From an uncultured Collinsella sp. (GTDB lineage Bacteria; Actinomycetota; Coriobacteriia; Coriobacteriales; Coriobacteriaceae): DNA of 45,166 nt. A model generated the notes under the pieces. It did no database searches. It worked only from the letters and a program-made list of their open reading frames with translations, and was not told where the DNA came from. Location of the stretch: the NCBI GenBank assembly GCA_900542085.1, contig UQMK01000018.1, positions 1-45,166 of the forward strand, written 5' to 3'. Position 1 is the first letter of the stretch, and each line of letters starts with the position of its first letter. Made by a program: the position numbers and the translations under genes. Shown here piece after piece: positions 22,983 to 31,633 of this stretch.

Positions 22983-25664
22983 TTACTCCTTCTCCACAGC
23001 GCGCATGATCGCCTTGTAGATCTCCATCAACGGAATGATCAGGAAGGCAAGGCCCAGGGCGGCGATAACGCCCTTGAGCTCAAGCGTCACGGGGCCAAAG
23101 AACATCTCGGCAAGCGTCGGCTGAACGGTCACGATAACCGTCAGTACCAGCGCCAGCGCGGCAGATGCCCACAGCCACTTGTTCTGCTTCTTCATGCTAA
23201 ACAGCGACGCACGACGGCTGCGCATATTGAAGCAGTGGAAGATCTCGACCATGTTGAGCGTGATGAACGCCATCATCACGCCTTCCTCGTCGGCATTGCC
23301 GGCGATCATATCGGCGATGTGGATGTAGCCCATGTCAAAGTACACGCCCACAAAGAAGCTCGCCAGCACCAGCACGGTGATGATCAAGCCCTGGACCACA
23401 CAGTCCAGGCCCATATTACCGGCAAAGACGCCGTCCTTGGCGTTGCGCGGCTTGCGCTTCATGATGTCGCCCTCGGCATCCTCCATGCCCAGCGCGAGCG
23501 CGGGGAAGCAGTCGGTGACCAGGTTCACCCACAGCAGCTGCACCGGCTGGAAGATGGTAAAGCCGATGAGCGTGGCGATAAACACCGAGAACACCTCGGC
23601 AAGGTTAGCCGAAAGCAGGAACTGGATGACCTTGCGGATATTGTCGTAGATGCGACGGCCCTCTTCGCAAGCACCGATGATGGTGGCGAAGTTGTCGTCG
23701 GCAAGCACCATGTCGGCAACGTTCTTGGTGACGTCGGTACCGGTGATGCCCATGCCCACGCCGATGTCGGCGCGCTTGATGGACGGGGCGTCGTTGACGC
23801 CGTCGCCCGTCATGGCCACGATCTGGTCGCGCGACTTCCAGGCCTCGACGATGCGGGTCTTGTGCTCGGGCTGGACGCGAGCGTACACGCCGTAGTCCTC
23901 GATGTGCGCGTCGAGCTCCTCGTCGCTCATGCGATCGAGGTCGGCACCGGTGATGGCATGGCTGCGATCGGTGACGATTCCCAGCTGCTTGGCAATGGCC
24001 ACGGCGGTGTCGATATGGTCGCCCGTGATCATGACGGTGCGAATACCGGCATCGTGGGCCTCGCGGATGGCGTCGGCGACCTCGGGGCGGACAGGGTCAA
24101 TCATGCCGGATAGGCCGCAGAAGACCAGGTCGTGCTCGAGCGCAGCGGGGCTGCAGTCGCTCGGGACCTCGGTGTAAGTGCGGCTTGCCAGCGCCAGCAC
24201 GCGCAGGGCCTCGTCGGCCATGGCCTTGTTGGCGGCCACGAGCTCGGCGCGACGCTCCTCGGTCAGCGGGACGACCTTTTCGCCCTCGTAGATATGGGTG
24301 CACAGGCCGATCACCACGTCGGGCGCGCCCTTGGTGTACTGCTCGTACTCGCCGTCCAGGGTCTCGACGACCACGGACATCATCTTGCGGCCCGAGTCGA
24401 ACGGGGCCTCGCCCACGCGCGGGTGCTCGGCAGTCAGGCCGGTGAGACCAGCCTTGCCGGCATCGTTGACGAGCGCGCACTCGGTCGGCTCGCCCACGGC
24501 CTCGCCCAGCTCCTCGTCCCACTGGGCATCGGAGCACAGCGCCATGCCGGCCAAGAACTTTTCCTTGGGCGCAGCGAGCTCGTGCTTGACGACGGTCATC
24601 TTGTTCTGGGTAAGCGTGCCGGTCTTGTCCGAGCAGATGGTCTGCGTGCAGCCGAGCGTCTCGACAGCAGAAAGCTTACGGATGATCGCCTGGCGCTTGG
24701 CCATCTTGGTCACGCCGAGCGAAAGGACGATGGTCACAACGGCGACCAGGCCCTCGGGGATGGCGGCGACGGCGAGCGAGACGGCAACCATAAAGGTGTC
24801 GAGCAGGGCAGTCGGGTCGGTGAGAACGTTACCCACGCCGTGGCGGAGGATATCGACGCCAAAGATCACGACGCAGATGACGATAACCATGATGGTAAGG
24901 ATACGGCTGAGCTCGGCGAGCTTCACCTGCAACGGCGTGAGCTCTTCCTTGGCCTCGGCCAGGGCACCGGCAATCTTGCCCATCTCGGTGTCCATGCCAG
25001 TGCCGACCACGACGGCGCGGCCGCGGCCGTACACCACGGTGGAGCCCATGTAGCACATGTTCTTGCGGTCGCCGAGCGGCACGTCATCGGTGCCCGCGGC
25101 AAGCTCGATCACGTTGGCGTGCTTCTCTACGGGCACGGACTCGCCAGTGAGTGCGGCCTCTTCGATCTTCATCGTGGCGCTCTCGAGGACGCGGCAGTCG
25201 GCCGGAACGGAGTCGCCCGCCTCGAGCATGATCACGTCACCGGGCACGAGCTCGGCGCTCGGCAGATGCACGAGCTTGCCGTCGCGCAGCACCTTGGACT
25301 GCGCCGCGCTCATCTCCTGCAGGGCCTCGAGGGCCTCCTCGCTCTTGGCTTCCTGGACCACGCCCAGTACCGAGTTGACGATAACGACGAACATGATGAT
25401 GACGACATCGGCAAAGTCGGGCTCGCCCTTGACCATGCCCGTGAGCGCGCTGATGACGGCGGCAACGATCAGCATGATGACCATGGGGTCGGCCATCTGC
25501 TCAAAGAAACGCTTCCACAGCGGCGTCTTCTCGGCTTCCTCGAGCTTGTTAGGGCCTGTCTTGGCGACGCGCGACGACGCCTCACCGGTGCTCAGGCCGA
25601 GGTTCTCATCGACGCCTTGGTCGCTGAGCACCTCCGCCGCGGCGGACAGGTATTCCTTTTGCAT
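22983..25664 (-). CDS. P-type ATPase, probable Ca2+ exporter (P2A/SERCA-like)
   Basis: An 893-residue ATP-driven cation pump of the plasma membrane. Motifs in order: TGES at about 173 (actuator), IPEGL at 302-306 in M4, the phosphorylated Asp in DKTGTLT at 346, KGAPD in the nucleotide domain and TGDGVNDAPS. The IPEGL in M4 and the M6 NLVTDCFPALALG resemble SERCA site II, which favours Ca2+, although Mn2+ or Na+ cannot be excluded. About ten membrane helices. AGGAGGGG lies upstream of the ATG and is buried in a leader hairpin. Confidence 0.94.
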   Translation of the reverse strand: MQKEYLSAAAEVLSDQGVDENLGLSTGEASSRVAKTGPNKLEEAEKTPLWKRFFEQMADPMVIMLIVAAVISALTGMVKGEPDFADVVIIMFVVIVNSVLGVVQEAKSEEALEALQEMSAAQSKVLRDGKLVHLPSAELVPGDVIMLEAGDSVPADCRVLESATMKIEEAALTGESVPVEKHANVIELAAGTDDVPLGDRKNMCYMGSTVVYGRGRAVVVGTGMDTEMGKIAGALAEAKEELTPLQVKLAELSRILTIMVIVICVVIFGVDILRHGVGNVLTDPTALLDTFMVAVSLAVAAIPEGLVAVVTIVLSLGVTKMAKRQAIIRKLSAVETLGCTQTICSDKTGTLTQNKMTVVKHELAAPKEKFLAGMALCSDAQWDEELGEAVGEPTECALVNDAGKAGLTGLTAEHPRVGEAPFDSGRKMMSVVVETLDGEYEQYTKGAPDVVIGLCTHIYEGEKVVPLTEERRAELVAANKAMADEALRVLALASRTYTEVPSDCSPAALEHDLVFCGLSGMIDPVRPEVADAIREAHDAGIRTVMITGDHIDTAVAIAKQLGIVTDRSHAITGADLDRMSDEELDAHIEDYGVYARVQPEHKTRIVEAWKSRDQIVAMTGDGVNDAPSIKRADIGVGMGITGTDVTKNVADMVLADDNFATIIGACEEGRRIYDNIRKVIQFLLSANLAEVFSVFIATLIGFTIFQPVQLLWVNLVTDCFPALALGMEDAEGDIMKRKPRNAKDGVFAGNMGLDCVVQGLIITVLVLASFFVGVYFDMGYIHIADMIAGNADEEGVMMAFITLNMVEIFHCFNMRSRRASLFSMKKQNKWLWASAALALVLTVIVTVQPTLAEMFFGPVTLELKGVIAALGLAFLIIPLMEIYKAIMRAVEKE

Positions 25665-25671
25665 ATAGAGT

Positions 25672-25773
25672 CCCCTCCTGGGATTCGGGCCACTCAGCAG
25701 ATTGATGCCCGATCATAATTCCCAGGAGAAGGGCAAGGGCTCATCAAGGCTGCCGTGCTGAGCGGCAGTTGAT
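25672..25773 (-). promoter_or_regulatory. Structured mRNA leader of the Ca2+ ATPase (candidate riboswitch)
   Basis: Read as RNA: hairpin 1 (25773-25743) is AUCAA-CUGCCG, loop CUCAGCA, CGGCAG-CC-UUGAU. Hairpin 2 (25728-25675) is CUCCUGGGA, an internal loop, CGGGC, a 16-nt loop, GCCCG and UCCCAGGAG. The whole 7-nt loop of hairpin 1 is complementary to UGCUGAG (25699-25693) in the loop of hairpin 2. The last arm covers the ribosome binding site AGGAG. UUGAUG of hairpin 1 can instead pair with CAUCAA of loop 2, giving a possible switch. I do not recognise a known riboswitch class. Confidence 0.6.
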
Positions 25774-25782
25774 AGTGGGGCT

Positions 25783-25812
25783 ATGGTACCCCAAAGCGAC
25801 GCGTCTAGCCAA
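25783..25812 (-). promoter_or_regulatory. Probable promoter of the Ca2+ ATPase
   Basis: On the minus strand TTGGCT (25807-25812) and TACCAT (25783-25788) are 18 bp apart. Transcription from here would begin just before hairpin 1 of the leader. The rest of 25813-26030 holds A/T-rich sequence with small inverted repeats and no gene. Confidence 0.5.
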
Positions 25813-26036
25813 AACATTCCATCTGGAAACACGGCACAGGCGCAACGGTGCAGACCGTGTGATGCTCAACATTGATAAAACGTTTTTTCTTCGGCGCAAC
25901 ATCAAACTGAAATATCGCCCAGATAGCAGCGGTTAGAACAGTTGGTAAAGTTTTTGCATATACCGTTTTTCCGCAAAAAATGAACTTCTAATTCGGCATA
26001 CGGTCGATTTTTTGGGGTATTCGGTCGTCATTTCGT

Positions 26037-26042
26037 TATAAT
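26037..26042 (+). promoter_or_regulatory. -10 box of the pyk promoter
   Basis: A perfect TATAAT lies 64 bp before the pyk start; the -35 region is weak (TTGGGG with 19-bp spacing). Two direct copies of a CGGTCG motif at 26001-26006 and 26021-26026 flank the -35 area, spaced 20 bp apart, and may bind an activator or repressor. Confidence 0.6.
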
Positions 26043-26105
26043 CATCTCAGTTTTATTTCTTATGGTTTATCTATCAGCGCAAGACGATGTCAGATGGAGG
26101 TCTGA

Positions 26106-27566
26106 ATGTACAAGCGCACCAAGATTGTATGCACCATGGGTCCCGCCTGCGATAGCGACGAGACCATCCGCGAGATGATCAAGGCGGGCATGAACGTCGC
26201 CCGTTTTAACTTCTCGCACGGATCCTACGACGAGCACCACGGTCGCATCGAGCGCGTCCGTCGTATTTCCAAGGAGCTCGGTCTGCCCGTCGGCATCCTG
26301 CTCGACACCAAGGGCCCCGAGGTCCGCACCGGCCTTCTGGTCGACGGCAAGAAGGTTGCCGTCAAGACCGGCGACAAGATCGTCGTCACCGCTCAGCCCA
26401 CGTCCGAGGATTTCCACGGCACCGCTGAGCACATCTCCCTCGACTACCTGGCCCTGCCCTCCGAGGTCGAGAAGGGCTCCCTCATCCTGATCGATGACGG
26501 CCTGGTTGCCCTCGAGGTCGAGTCCGTCGACGGCCAGGACATGACCTGCGTCGTCAAGAACGACGGCCTGATCGGCGAGCGCAAGGGCGTCAACATGCCC
26601 AACGTCAACATCTCGCTGCCCGCCATCACCGAGCGCGATCGTCAGGACATCCTCTTTGGCCTGACCGAGAACATCGACTACATCGCCGCTTCCTTCATCC
26701 GTGACGGCGAGTCCGTCCGCGGCATCCGCAAGCTTTGCCGCGAGAACGGTGGCGAGCACGTCACGATCTTCCCGAAGATCGAGTGCGCCCTGGGCGTCGA
26801 GAACTTCGACGAGATCCTCGAGGCTTCCGACGGCATCATGGTTGCCCGTGGCGACCTGGGCATCGAGATCAAGCCCGAGCTCGTTCCCCACATCCAGAAG
26901 GAGATCATCGCCAAGTGCAACGCGGCCTACAAGCCCGTTATCACTGCTACGCAGATGCTCGACTCCATGCAGCAGAACCCGCGCCCGACGCGCGCCGAGG
27001 TTGCCGACGTTGCTAACGCCATCTACGACGGCACCGATGCCGTCATGCTGTCCGGCGAGTCCGCTGCCGGTAAGTACCCGGTCGAGGCCGTTAAGATGCA
27101 GGCCAGCATTGCTCTCGAGACCGAAAAGTACCTCCCGGCTCACGCTCCGCTCGAGGTTCCGGCTGACGCTCACGGCACCCGCGTCGTCAACAACGTTGTG
27201 GGTATGTCCGCTGTGAACATGGCCACCACCGTTGGCGCCAAGTGCATCACCGTGCCGACGACCACCGGTCGTACCGCTCGCCTGATCTCGCACTTCCGTC
27301 CCAACATGCCGATCTGCGCGTTCTCCCGCCACGAGTGGGCCGTCCAGCAGATGATCATGTACTGGGGCGTTATCCCGCACCAGGCCGAGATTACCCAGGG
27401 CACCGTCAACGGCACGATCGTCAAGGCAATCGAGACCGCTAAGGAGCTCGGCTACGTCGAGGCCGGCGACCTGACCGTCGCCACCGCCGGCGATCCCCGC
27501 ATGAGCGTTCAGCTCGAGGACAAGGTCTCCTCGACCAACGTTGCTTACGTCGCTCAGGTGCGCTAA
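26106..27566 (+). CDS. pyk: Pyruvate kinase
   Basis: Final ATP-yielding step of glycolysis: phosphoenolpyruvate plus ADP to pyruvate plus ATP. The 486-residue protein has KIVCTMGPACDS, the K+/substrate region NVARFNFSHG, the active-site loop FPKIECALGVENFDEI, and MVARGDLGIEI, followed by ATQMLDSMQQNPRPTRAEV. The C-terminal domain is of normal size and lacks the extra PEP-utiliser-like domain of Bacillus. GGAGG lies before the ATG. Strong codon bias (few rare codons, many GTC/CGT) suggests high expression. A terminator follows. Confidence 0.97.
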   Translation: MYKRTKIVCTMGPACDSDETIREMIKAGMNVARFNFSHGSYDEHHGRIERVRRISKELGLPVGILLDTKGPEVRTGLLVDGKKVAVKTGDKIVVTAQPTSEDFHGTAEHISLDYLALPSEVEKGSLILIDDGLVALEVESVDGQDMTCVVKNDGLIGERKGVNMPNVNISLPAITERDRQDILFGLTENIDYIAASFIRDGESVRGIRKLCRENGGEHVTIFPKIECALGVENFDEILEASDGIMVARGDLGIEIKPELVPHIQKEIIAKCNAAYKPVITATQMLDSMQQNPRPTRAEVADVANAIYDGTDAVMLSGESAAGKYPVEAVKMQASIALETEKYLPAHAPLEVPADAHGTRVVNNVVGMSAVNMATTVGAKCITVPTTTGRTARLISHFRPNMPICAFSRHEWAVQQMIMYWGVIPHQAEITQGTVNGTIVKAIETAKELGYVEAGDLTVATAGDPRMSVQLEDKVSSTNVAYVAQVR

Positions 27567-27594
27567 AACGCACTTGCAAGCACACTTGCATTGC

Positions 27595-27631
27595 AAAGGG
27601 CCCGGAAGGCATTGCCTTCCGGGCCCTTTTT
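27595..27631 (+). terminator. Terminator of pyk
   Basis: AAAGGGCCCGGAAGGCA and TGCCTTCCGGGCCCTTT pair nearly perfectly around a minimal loop and are followed by a T-run. It starts about 28 nt after the stop. Confidence 0.93.
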
Positions 27632-27770
27632 CTGTGCCAATGCCGGCGCACGGCAAAACACGCACTCATTTCTTTACCAAAAGCGCGAAATCCACCCTTC
27701 GAGGCCCAAAAATAAAGTCCCAAGCGCTAAAAGTGTTCGCCCGGTGGCAAACCCACACCTTAACCGACAC

Positions 27771-27788
27771 TGCTAAATCGTTTTAGCA
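27771..27788. promoter_or_regulatory. LacI-family-like operator palindrome
   Basis: TGCTAAATCGTTTTAGCA is an 18-bp near-perfect palindrome with a central CG, the form bound by many LacI/GalR-type regulators. It lies 17 bp before the 27805-27939 palindromic element and about 200 bp before the putative nuclease gene. No sugar gene or LacI-type regulator is nearby in the window. No gene is seen in 27632-27770. Confidence 0.45.
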
Positions 27789-27804
27789 AGAGTCAGATCG
27801 ACCT

Positions 27805-27939
27805 GGTTTTCGGAAGTGCGGGGAAAAATTGCTTACCTCCGAGTACAAACCCTTTTATTTCAACAAAACCCCTGATAAAGTTGGCTCAAATACCGCTTGT
27901 GCTTTGCCTGTTTGTCTTTTTCCCCGCACTTCCGAAACC
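27805..27939. repeat. Palindromic element with ~23-bp inverted ends
   Basis: CGGAAGTGCGGGGAAAAA (27811-27828) and TTTTTCCCCGCACTTCCG (27917-27934) are perfectly inverted, and the match continues outward with one gap to GGTTTT/GAAACC. The 88-bp centre is A/T-richer than the surroundings and non-coding. It resembles a miniature inverted-repeat element and lies directly upstream of the putative nuclease-fold gene. Confidence 0.7.
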
Positions 27940-27983
27940 GATAGCTTTTCTAGCCCAAACTACGCTCAAACGATCGGATCGCT

Positions 27984-29057
27984 ATGTCATTTCTTGCCTG
28001 CGGACCCACGGCTTTTCAGTACTATCGCATCCCGCCCCAGATACTGGGACTCTATCCGGCAATCCTGCCGCCCGACCATGACCATCGCTTGGTGCACTAC
28101 TCAAAACAACCAGTATTTAAAGACTTGCTCGGCACACCAGTTTGGAGATTCGTGGGCGAAAGAAAACAGCGCACGAACGGAAAGCTATTTCATAGCCGTC
28201 TGCTAACCCAAGAGCCGCCTCCTGGATCGTTTAGGCAGACTGAGCATGGATTTGATGTCACGTCGCCCGAGTTTACGCTGCTCAACCTTGCCACGCAGGT
28301 CTCTCGCAACCAGTTACTCATGGCTTGCTACGAGATGTGCGGCTCCTTTGCAGTGTTTAGGCCCTGCGAGCGAACGCAACAACAACTCGATGAAGCCATT
28401 TCGCTTAAGCTCATTCCACCCAACTGCGGCTGGGAGCGAGTTAACGACACCAAGGGCAATGACACCAACCTGTGGAAGCGCCCACCGCTCCTCAGCGCAG
28501 CGGATATCGCCGCGTTCGCCAAGCAGGCCGCAGGCCTGCGCGGCGTTAAACAACTGCGCTGGGCGGCCGAGCACATGACGGGGCAGACCGCCTCGCCCTT
28601 CGAAGTACAGACTTCCATGCTTGTCTCGCTCCCCCGCAACGAGGGCGGCATGGGCATCAACATCGCAAACAACGTGCGCATCCCACTCAGCGACGCCGCG
28701 CGCTCACTGTATGACAAAACCTGCTGCTACGCCGATATCCTCATAGAGAGCAACACCGACAGCATGGGCGTCATCCTTGAATGCCAAGGCCGCTCCGCCC
28801 ATGACAGCGAAACCGCAAGCCTCTCCGATGCCGAGCGCGCCACCGCGCTCACCAGCATGGGCTACGATGTCATACAAATTACCTACGACCAGATCAAGGA
28901 CAAGAAGAGCTTTGAAAGCATCGCCAAGCTCATCCATAAAAAGGCGGGGCTCCCCTACATCCCAAAGGCCGATCAGGAACGTACCGCCGAAGATGCCCTG
29001 CGACGGGAGCTGTTGGTCAATTGGGATGAACTGTTCACCGTTACGCCGGCCGGCTAG
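27984..29057 (+). CDS. Putative PD-(D/E)XK nuclease-fold protein, unknown function
   Basis: A 357-residue protein. The N-terminus (MSFLACGPTAFQYYRIPPQI) resembles the start of AbiEi-type and DUF559-associated proteins. The C-terminal third has YADILIESNTDSMGVILECQ, then SDAERATALTSMGYDVIQIT. This is the spacing of a Vsr/DUF559 nuclease fold (Asp, then E-x-Q in place of E-x-K, then a helix and the G-Y-x-V strand). The usual Lys appears to be Gln, so activity is doubtful. There is no strong ribosome site. Its stop overlaps the convergent gene by CTAG. The fold assignment is inference; the gene itself is well supported. Confidence 0.7.
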   Translation: MSFLACGPTAFQYYRIPPQILGLYPAILPPDHDHRLVHYSKQPVFKDLLGTPVWRFVGERKQRTNGKLFHSRLLTQEPPPGSFRQTEHGFDVTSPEFTLLNLATQVSRNQLLMACYEMCGSFAVFRPCERTQQQLDEAISLKLIPPNCGWERVNDTKGNDTNLWKRPPLLSAADIAAFAKQAAGLRGVKQLRWAAEHMTGQTASPFEVQTSMLVSLPRNEGGMGINIANNVRIPLSDAARSLYDKTCCYADILIESNTDSMGVILECQGRSAHDSETASLSDAERATALTSMGYDVIQITYDQIKDKKSFESIAKLIHKKAGLPYIPKADQERTAEDALRRELLVNWDELFTVTPAG

Positions 29058-29902
29058 CAGCTAGCGATCAGAGGGACTGCGGGGACGTCAGGAGCAGCAA
29101 CGCGAGCCGCAAAGCCTGCCTCGGTTAGCTCGATGACCTCGGTAAACGTTGCATCGAAAAACTCCTCAGTTAGCAGGCGATACGGCGGATGATCGGGCTC
29201 GCCGGGGTTTTCGCGTACAATCTCGTGCATAACGCCGATGGTCTTGAGCACATACTCCTTATGGATGGGATACTGACCAAAACGCGTCGCCGCAGTATAG
29301 AGGCGATCGGTCGCGCGCGGAATCGAAACAATGCCGAGCGTCTTGCCAAACCAGTCAAAGTCGCCTTGCTTTTTAATGCGGAATTCCTCGCATGGCTTGC
29401 CGCCGTGCGCCTCCAGGTACTGGTTCACGCGGGTGTTCCACACGGTATCGGCCACAAGGTGAGACCAAACGCCCAGCGTCAGATCGAGCAGCGACTGCGC
29501 CACATCTTCGGACGCAAGCGAAAACTCACAGGCGCCGGGGCCGGCAACCGGCTCGGCGTCCTTGTAACGTTGGGGATAATGCACCCGATTGAGTCGCTCG
29601 CGTTCCTCGACAATCGAGGTGGCCTCAGCAGGTTCGCCCGCGGGTGCGCCTTTAAGCAGCGGCGCCACATAGGTATCCCAGAACTCATGCTCACGAGGCT
29701 TAGGGATAGGCTCGGGCTTTGCAAAGTGCGTAATGCGGTACGGGATGGGATCGGCGATGCCAGGGACCATATAGCCCACGAAGATATCCGGAACCACGCA
29801 GCCAAACAAAAAGGCATTGCGGTCGCGCACGCTCTTGGCAAGCGCACCGGTGCGCTCCAGCAAACGCTCCGTCTGAGCGATATGAATGTTCCAGCTTGGC
29901 AT
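29054..29902 (-). CDS. Zinc-dependent phospholipase C-like protein
   Basis: A 282-residue protein starting MPSWNIHIAQTERLLERTG. The early His, then NAFLFGCVVPDIFVGYMV, a HFAK segment and the later LGVWSHLVADTVWNTRVN are the spaced His/Asp motifs of the zinc-dependent PLC-like superfamily. No signal peptide is seen, so it is probably cytosolic and its substrate is unknown. A start four codons upstream (29914) is possible. It is convergent with the nuclease-like gene. Confidence 0.75.
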   Translation of the reverse strand: MPSWNIHIAQTERLLERTGALAKSVRDRNAFLFGCVVPDIFVGYMVPGIADPIPYRITHFAKPEPIPKPREHEFWDTYVAPLLKGAPAGEPAEATSIVEERERLNRVHYPQRYKDAEPVAGPGACEFSLASEDVAQSLLDLTLGVWSHLVADTVWNTRVNQYLEAHGGKPCEEFRIKKQGDFDWFGKTLGIVSIPRATDRLYTAATRFGQYPIHKEYVLKTIGVMHEIVRENPGEPDHPPYRLLTEEFFDATFTEVIELTEAGFAARVAAPDVPAVPLIASC

Positions 29903-29981
29903 AGCCACCCCCATAAAAACCTGGATAACTATACCATCACGGCAAAGCCGCGCGGGCGGCTACGCACGCTCTACGCAGCAA

Positions 29982-30752
29982 CTATTCCGCAGCGCCGCTC
30001 TCGGTTCCATACGACGACACCGGTGCCTCGACCACGTGGTGATATCGATCGATATAGATGGCGCGGGCACCCAGGCGCCGCACCAAATCCTGATGATGTG
30101 TACTCATCAAGACCGTCTTGCCGGCAGCAACATAGGCCAGTAGAAAGTTGACCACGATGTCGCACGAGTCCTCGTCAAGTCCGTTGGTGGGCTCGTCGAG
30201 CACCAGGATATCCGGGTTCATCGACACCACCGCAGCCAGCGCAACGCGCTTCTTTTGCCCGCCCGAGAGCTGATAGGGAGAGGCGTCGGCAAGATCGGCA
30301 ACCTGGAACAGCTCCATGGCATCGCGGACGCGGCGGTCGAGCTCGTCTGCCGGCAGCCCCATTTGAGCCGGGCCAAACGCGACTTCCTCGCCGACCGTGG
30401 CACAAAAGAGCTGCGCATCGGCGTTTTGGAACACAAAGCCCACGCGCTGATGGAACCGCTGGGCCGTCGCGGAATCCTTGAGATATGCCGCATCGACCGC
30501 ATGCCCGTCGAACAGGTACGCACCCGCGTCCGCAAGCTCAAGGCCGTTGATAAGACGCATAATCGTCGTCTTGCCGCAGCCGTTAGGACCAAGCAGAGCG
30601 ACGAGCTCCCCATGGTTCACCTGCAATGAAACGCCGTCGACCACCGTATGGCCCGCATAGGAAAACACCACGTCGCGAAACTCGATGAGCGGCGTGGTCT
30701 CGGCGTCGGCAGCACCGCTCGCACCCATCGCGTTATTCGTATCGTTTGCCAA
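29982..30752 (-). CDS. nikO: ECF nickel/cobalt transporter, ATPase subunit
   Basis: A 256-residue ABC ATPase that energises metal import with the Q and M subunits. Walker A GPNGCGKTT is near residue 55, the Q-loop is in FVFQNADAQLF, the signature is LSGGQKKRVALA, and Walker B is ILVLDEPTNGLD, followed by a switch His (MSTHHQD). The first ~20 residues are a loose, Ala/Thr-rich extension. It is the last gene of the cluster, 44 bp after nikQ. A weak GC hairpin with a short T-run follows. Confidence 0.93.
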   Translation of the reverse strand: MANDTNNAMGASGAADAETTPLIEFRDVVFSYAGHTVVDGVSLQVNHGELVALLGPNGCGKTTIMRLINGLELADAGAYLFDGHAVDAAYLKDSATAQRFHQRVGFVFQNADAQLFCATVGEEVAFGPAQMGLPADELDRRVRDAMELFQVADLADASPYQLSGGQKKRVALAAVVSMNPDILVLDEPTNGLDEDSCDIVVNFLLAYVAAGKTVLMSTHHQDLVRRLGARAIYIDRYHHVVEAPVSSYGTESGAAE

Positions 30753-30796
30753 AACGTCGCCCTTCCCTACTCACATCGACGGTTCGACCGTCCGCG

Positions 30797-31633
30797 CTAC
30801 AACACCGCGCACAACACGACGAGCAACGCCACAACGGCCGTGTAAACGGCATCGCGCCAGCCAAAACCGCTCCGTGCAGGCGCCGGATACACGCCGGCGA
30901 AGCCGCGGCACAGCATGGCCTCGTCCATCGCGCGGCTGCATTCCATCGCCTTGATAAACGTCATGCCCATGATACCCGCCAGCGAGTCGGTGCGCGAAAA
31001 ACCCGCAGGCGCGGAACCGACGCTGCGCAGCATGGCCGATTCGCACAGATCGTGCGCCGTGCGTCCCAGCACCTCGATATGCTTGAGCGCCATATCAAAG
31101 GTAAAGATGACCTCGTCGGGCAGGCGCAGCATCTTAAGCGCCGCCGACATGCGACTCCAGGTGAGCGTCCACGAAACGCCTAGCACCAGCGACACATTAA
31201 TAAACGTCTTGAGCGCGATCTTGAGCATGGCGCCCGTGGCAGACGCGCCCAGCAGCAGGGCAGGCAGCGCCAGAACCACGGCAAACCCCGCGGCAGCCAA
31301 CGCCGGCACAAAGGTAGCGCGCAGTCCGCGTACAGGGCGCACCGCGACCAGCACCAACGCAATCGCCGCCATCAGCATCAGGTACAGCGGACTCTGAGTC
31401 AGGCACACGCACAGGACGCAAACGAACATCCCCACCAGGCGCACCGGCGCCGTAACGGAAGAAAGGGCGCGGTCGATCATCGACCCGCCCTCGTGCGCGC
31501 CTCCACCCAGGCGAACCCGCTCAAGCAGGCTCGCCAGGTGCAGGACATTCTTTTGCATCACACGATGCCGAGCCCCCGCGGGCTCGTATCGCTCCTCGGC
31601 CGCAAGCCAGCTAGGCAGCTCGGCTATTGCCAT
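30797..31633 (-). CDS. nikQ: ECF nickel/cobalt transporter, T (Q) subunit
   Basis: A 278-residue integral membrane protein of the CbiQ/NikQ family. It has about five hydrophobic segments (for example LVGMFVCVLCVCL, AAIALVLVAV, AGFAVVLALPALLLG). It carries the cytosolic coupling motifs AMECSRAMDEAMLCRG, an A-R-G type segment that contacts the ATPase. The start overlaps nikM by 23 bp; GTG six bases upstream is an alternative start. Confidence 0.9.
   Translation of the reverse strand: MAIAELPSWLAAEERYEPAGARHRVMQKNVLHLASLLERVRLGGGAHEGGSMIDRALSSVTAPVRLVGMFVCVLCVCLTQSPLYLMLMAAIALVLVAVRPVRGLRATFVPALAAAGFAVVLALPALLLGASATGAMLKIALKTFINVSLVLGVSWTLTWSRMSAALKMLRLPDEVIFTFDMALKHIEVLGRTAHDLCESAMLRSVGSAPAGFSRTDSLAGIMGMTFIKAMECSRAMDEAMLCRGFAGVYPAPARSGFGWRDAVYTAVVALLVVLCAVL

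Noticed and set aside
26067..27665. A 532-codon minus-strand frame opposite pyk
   Set aside because: Antisense to a highly biased gene; Asp/Val/Leu/Gly-rich translation with no motif.
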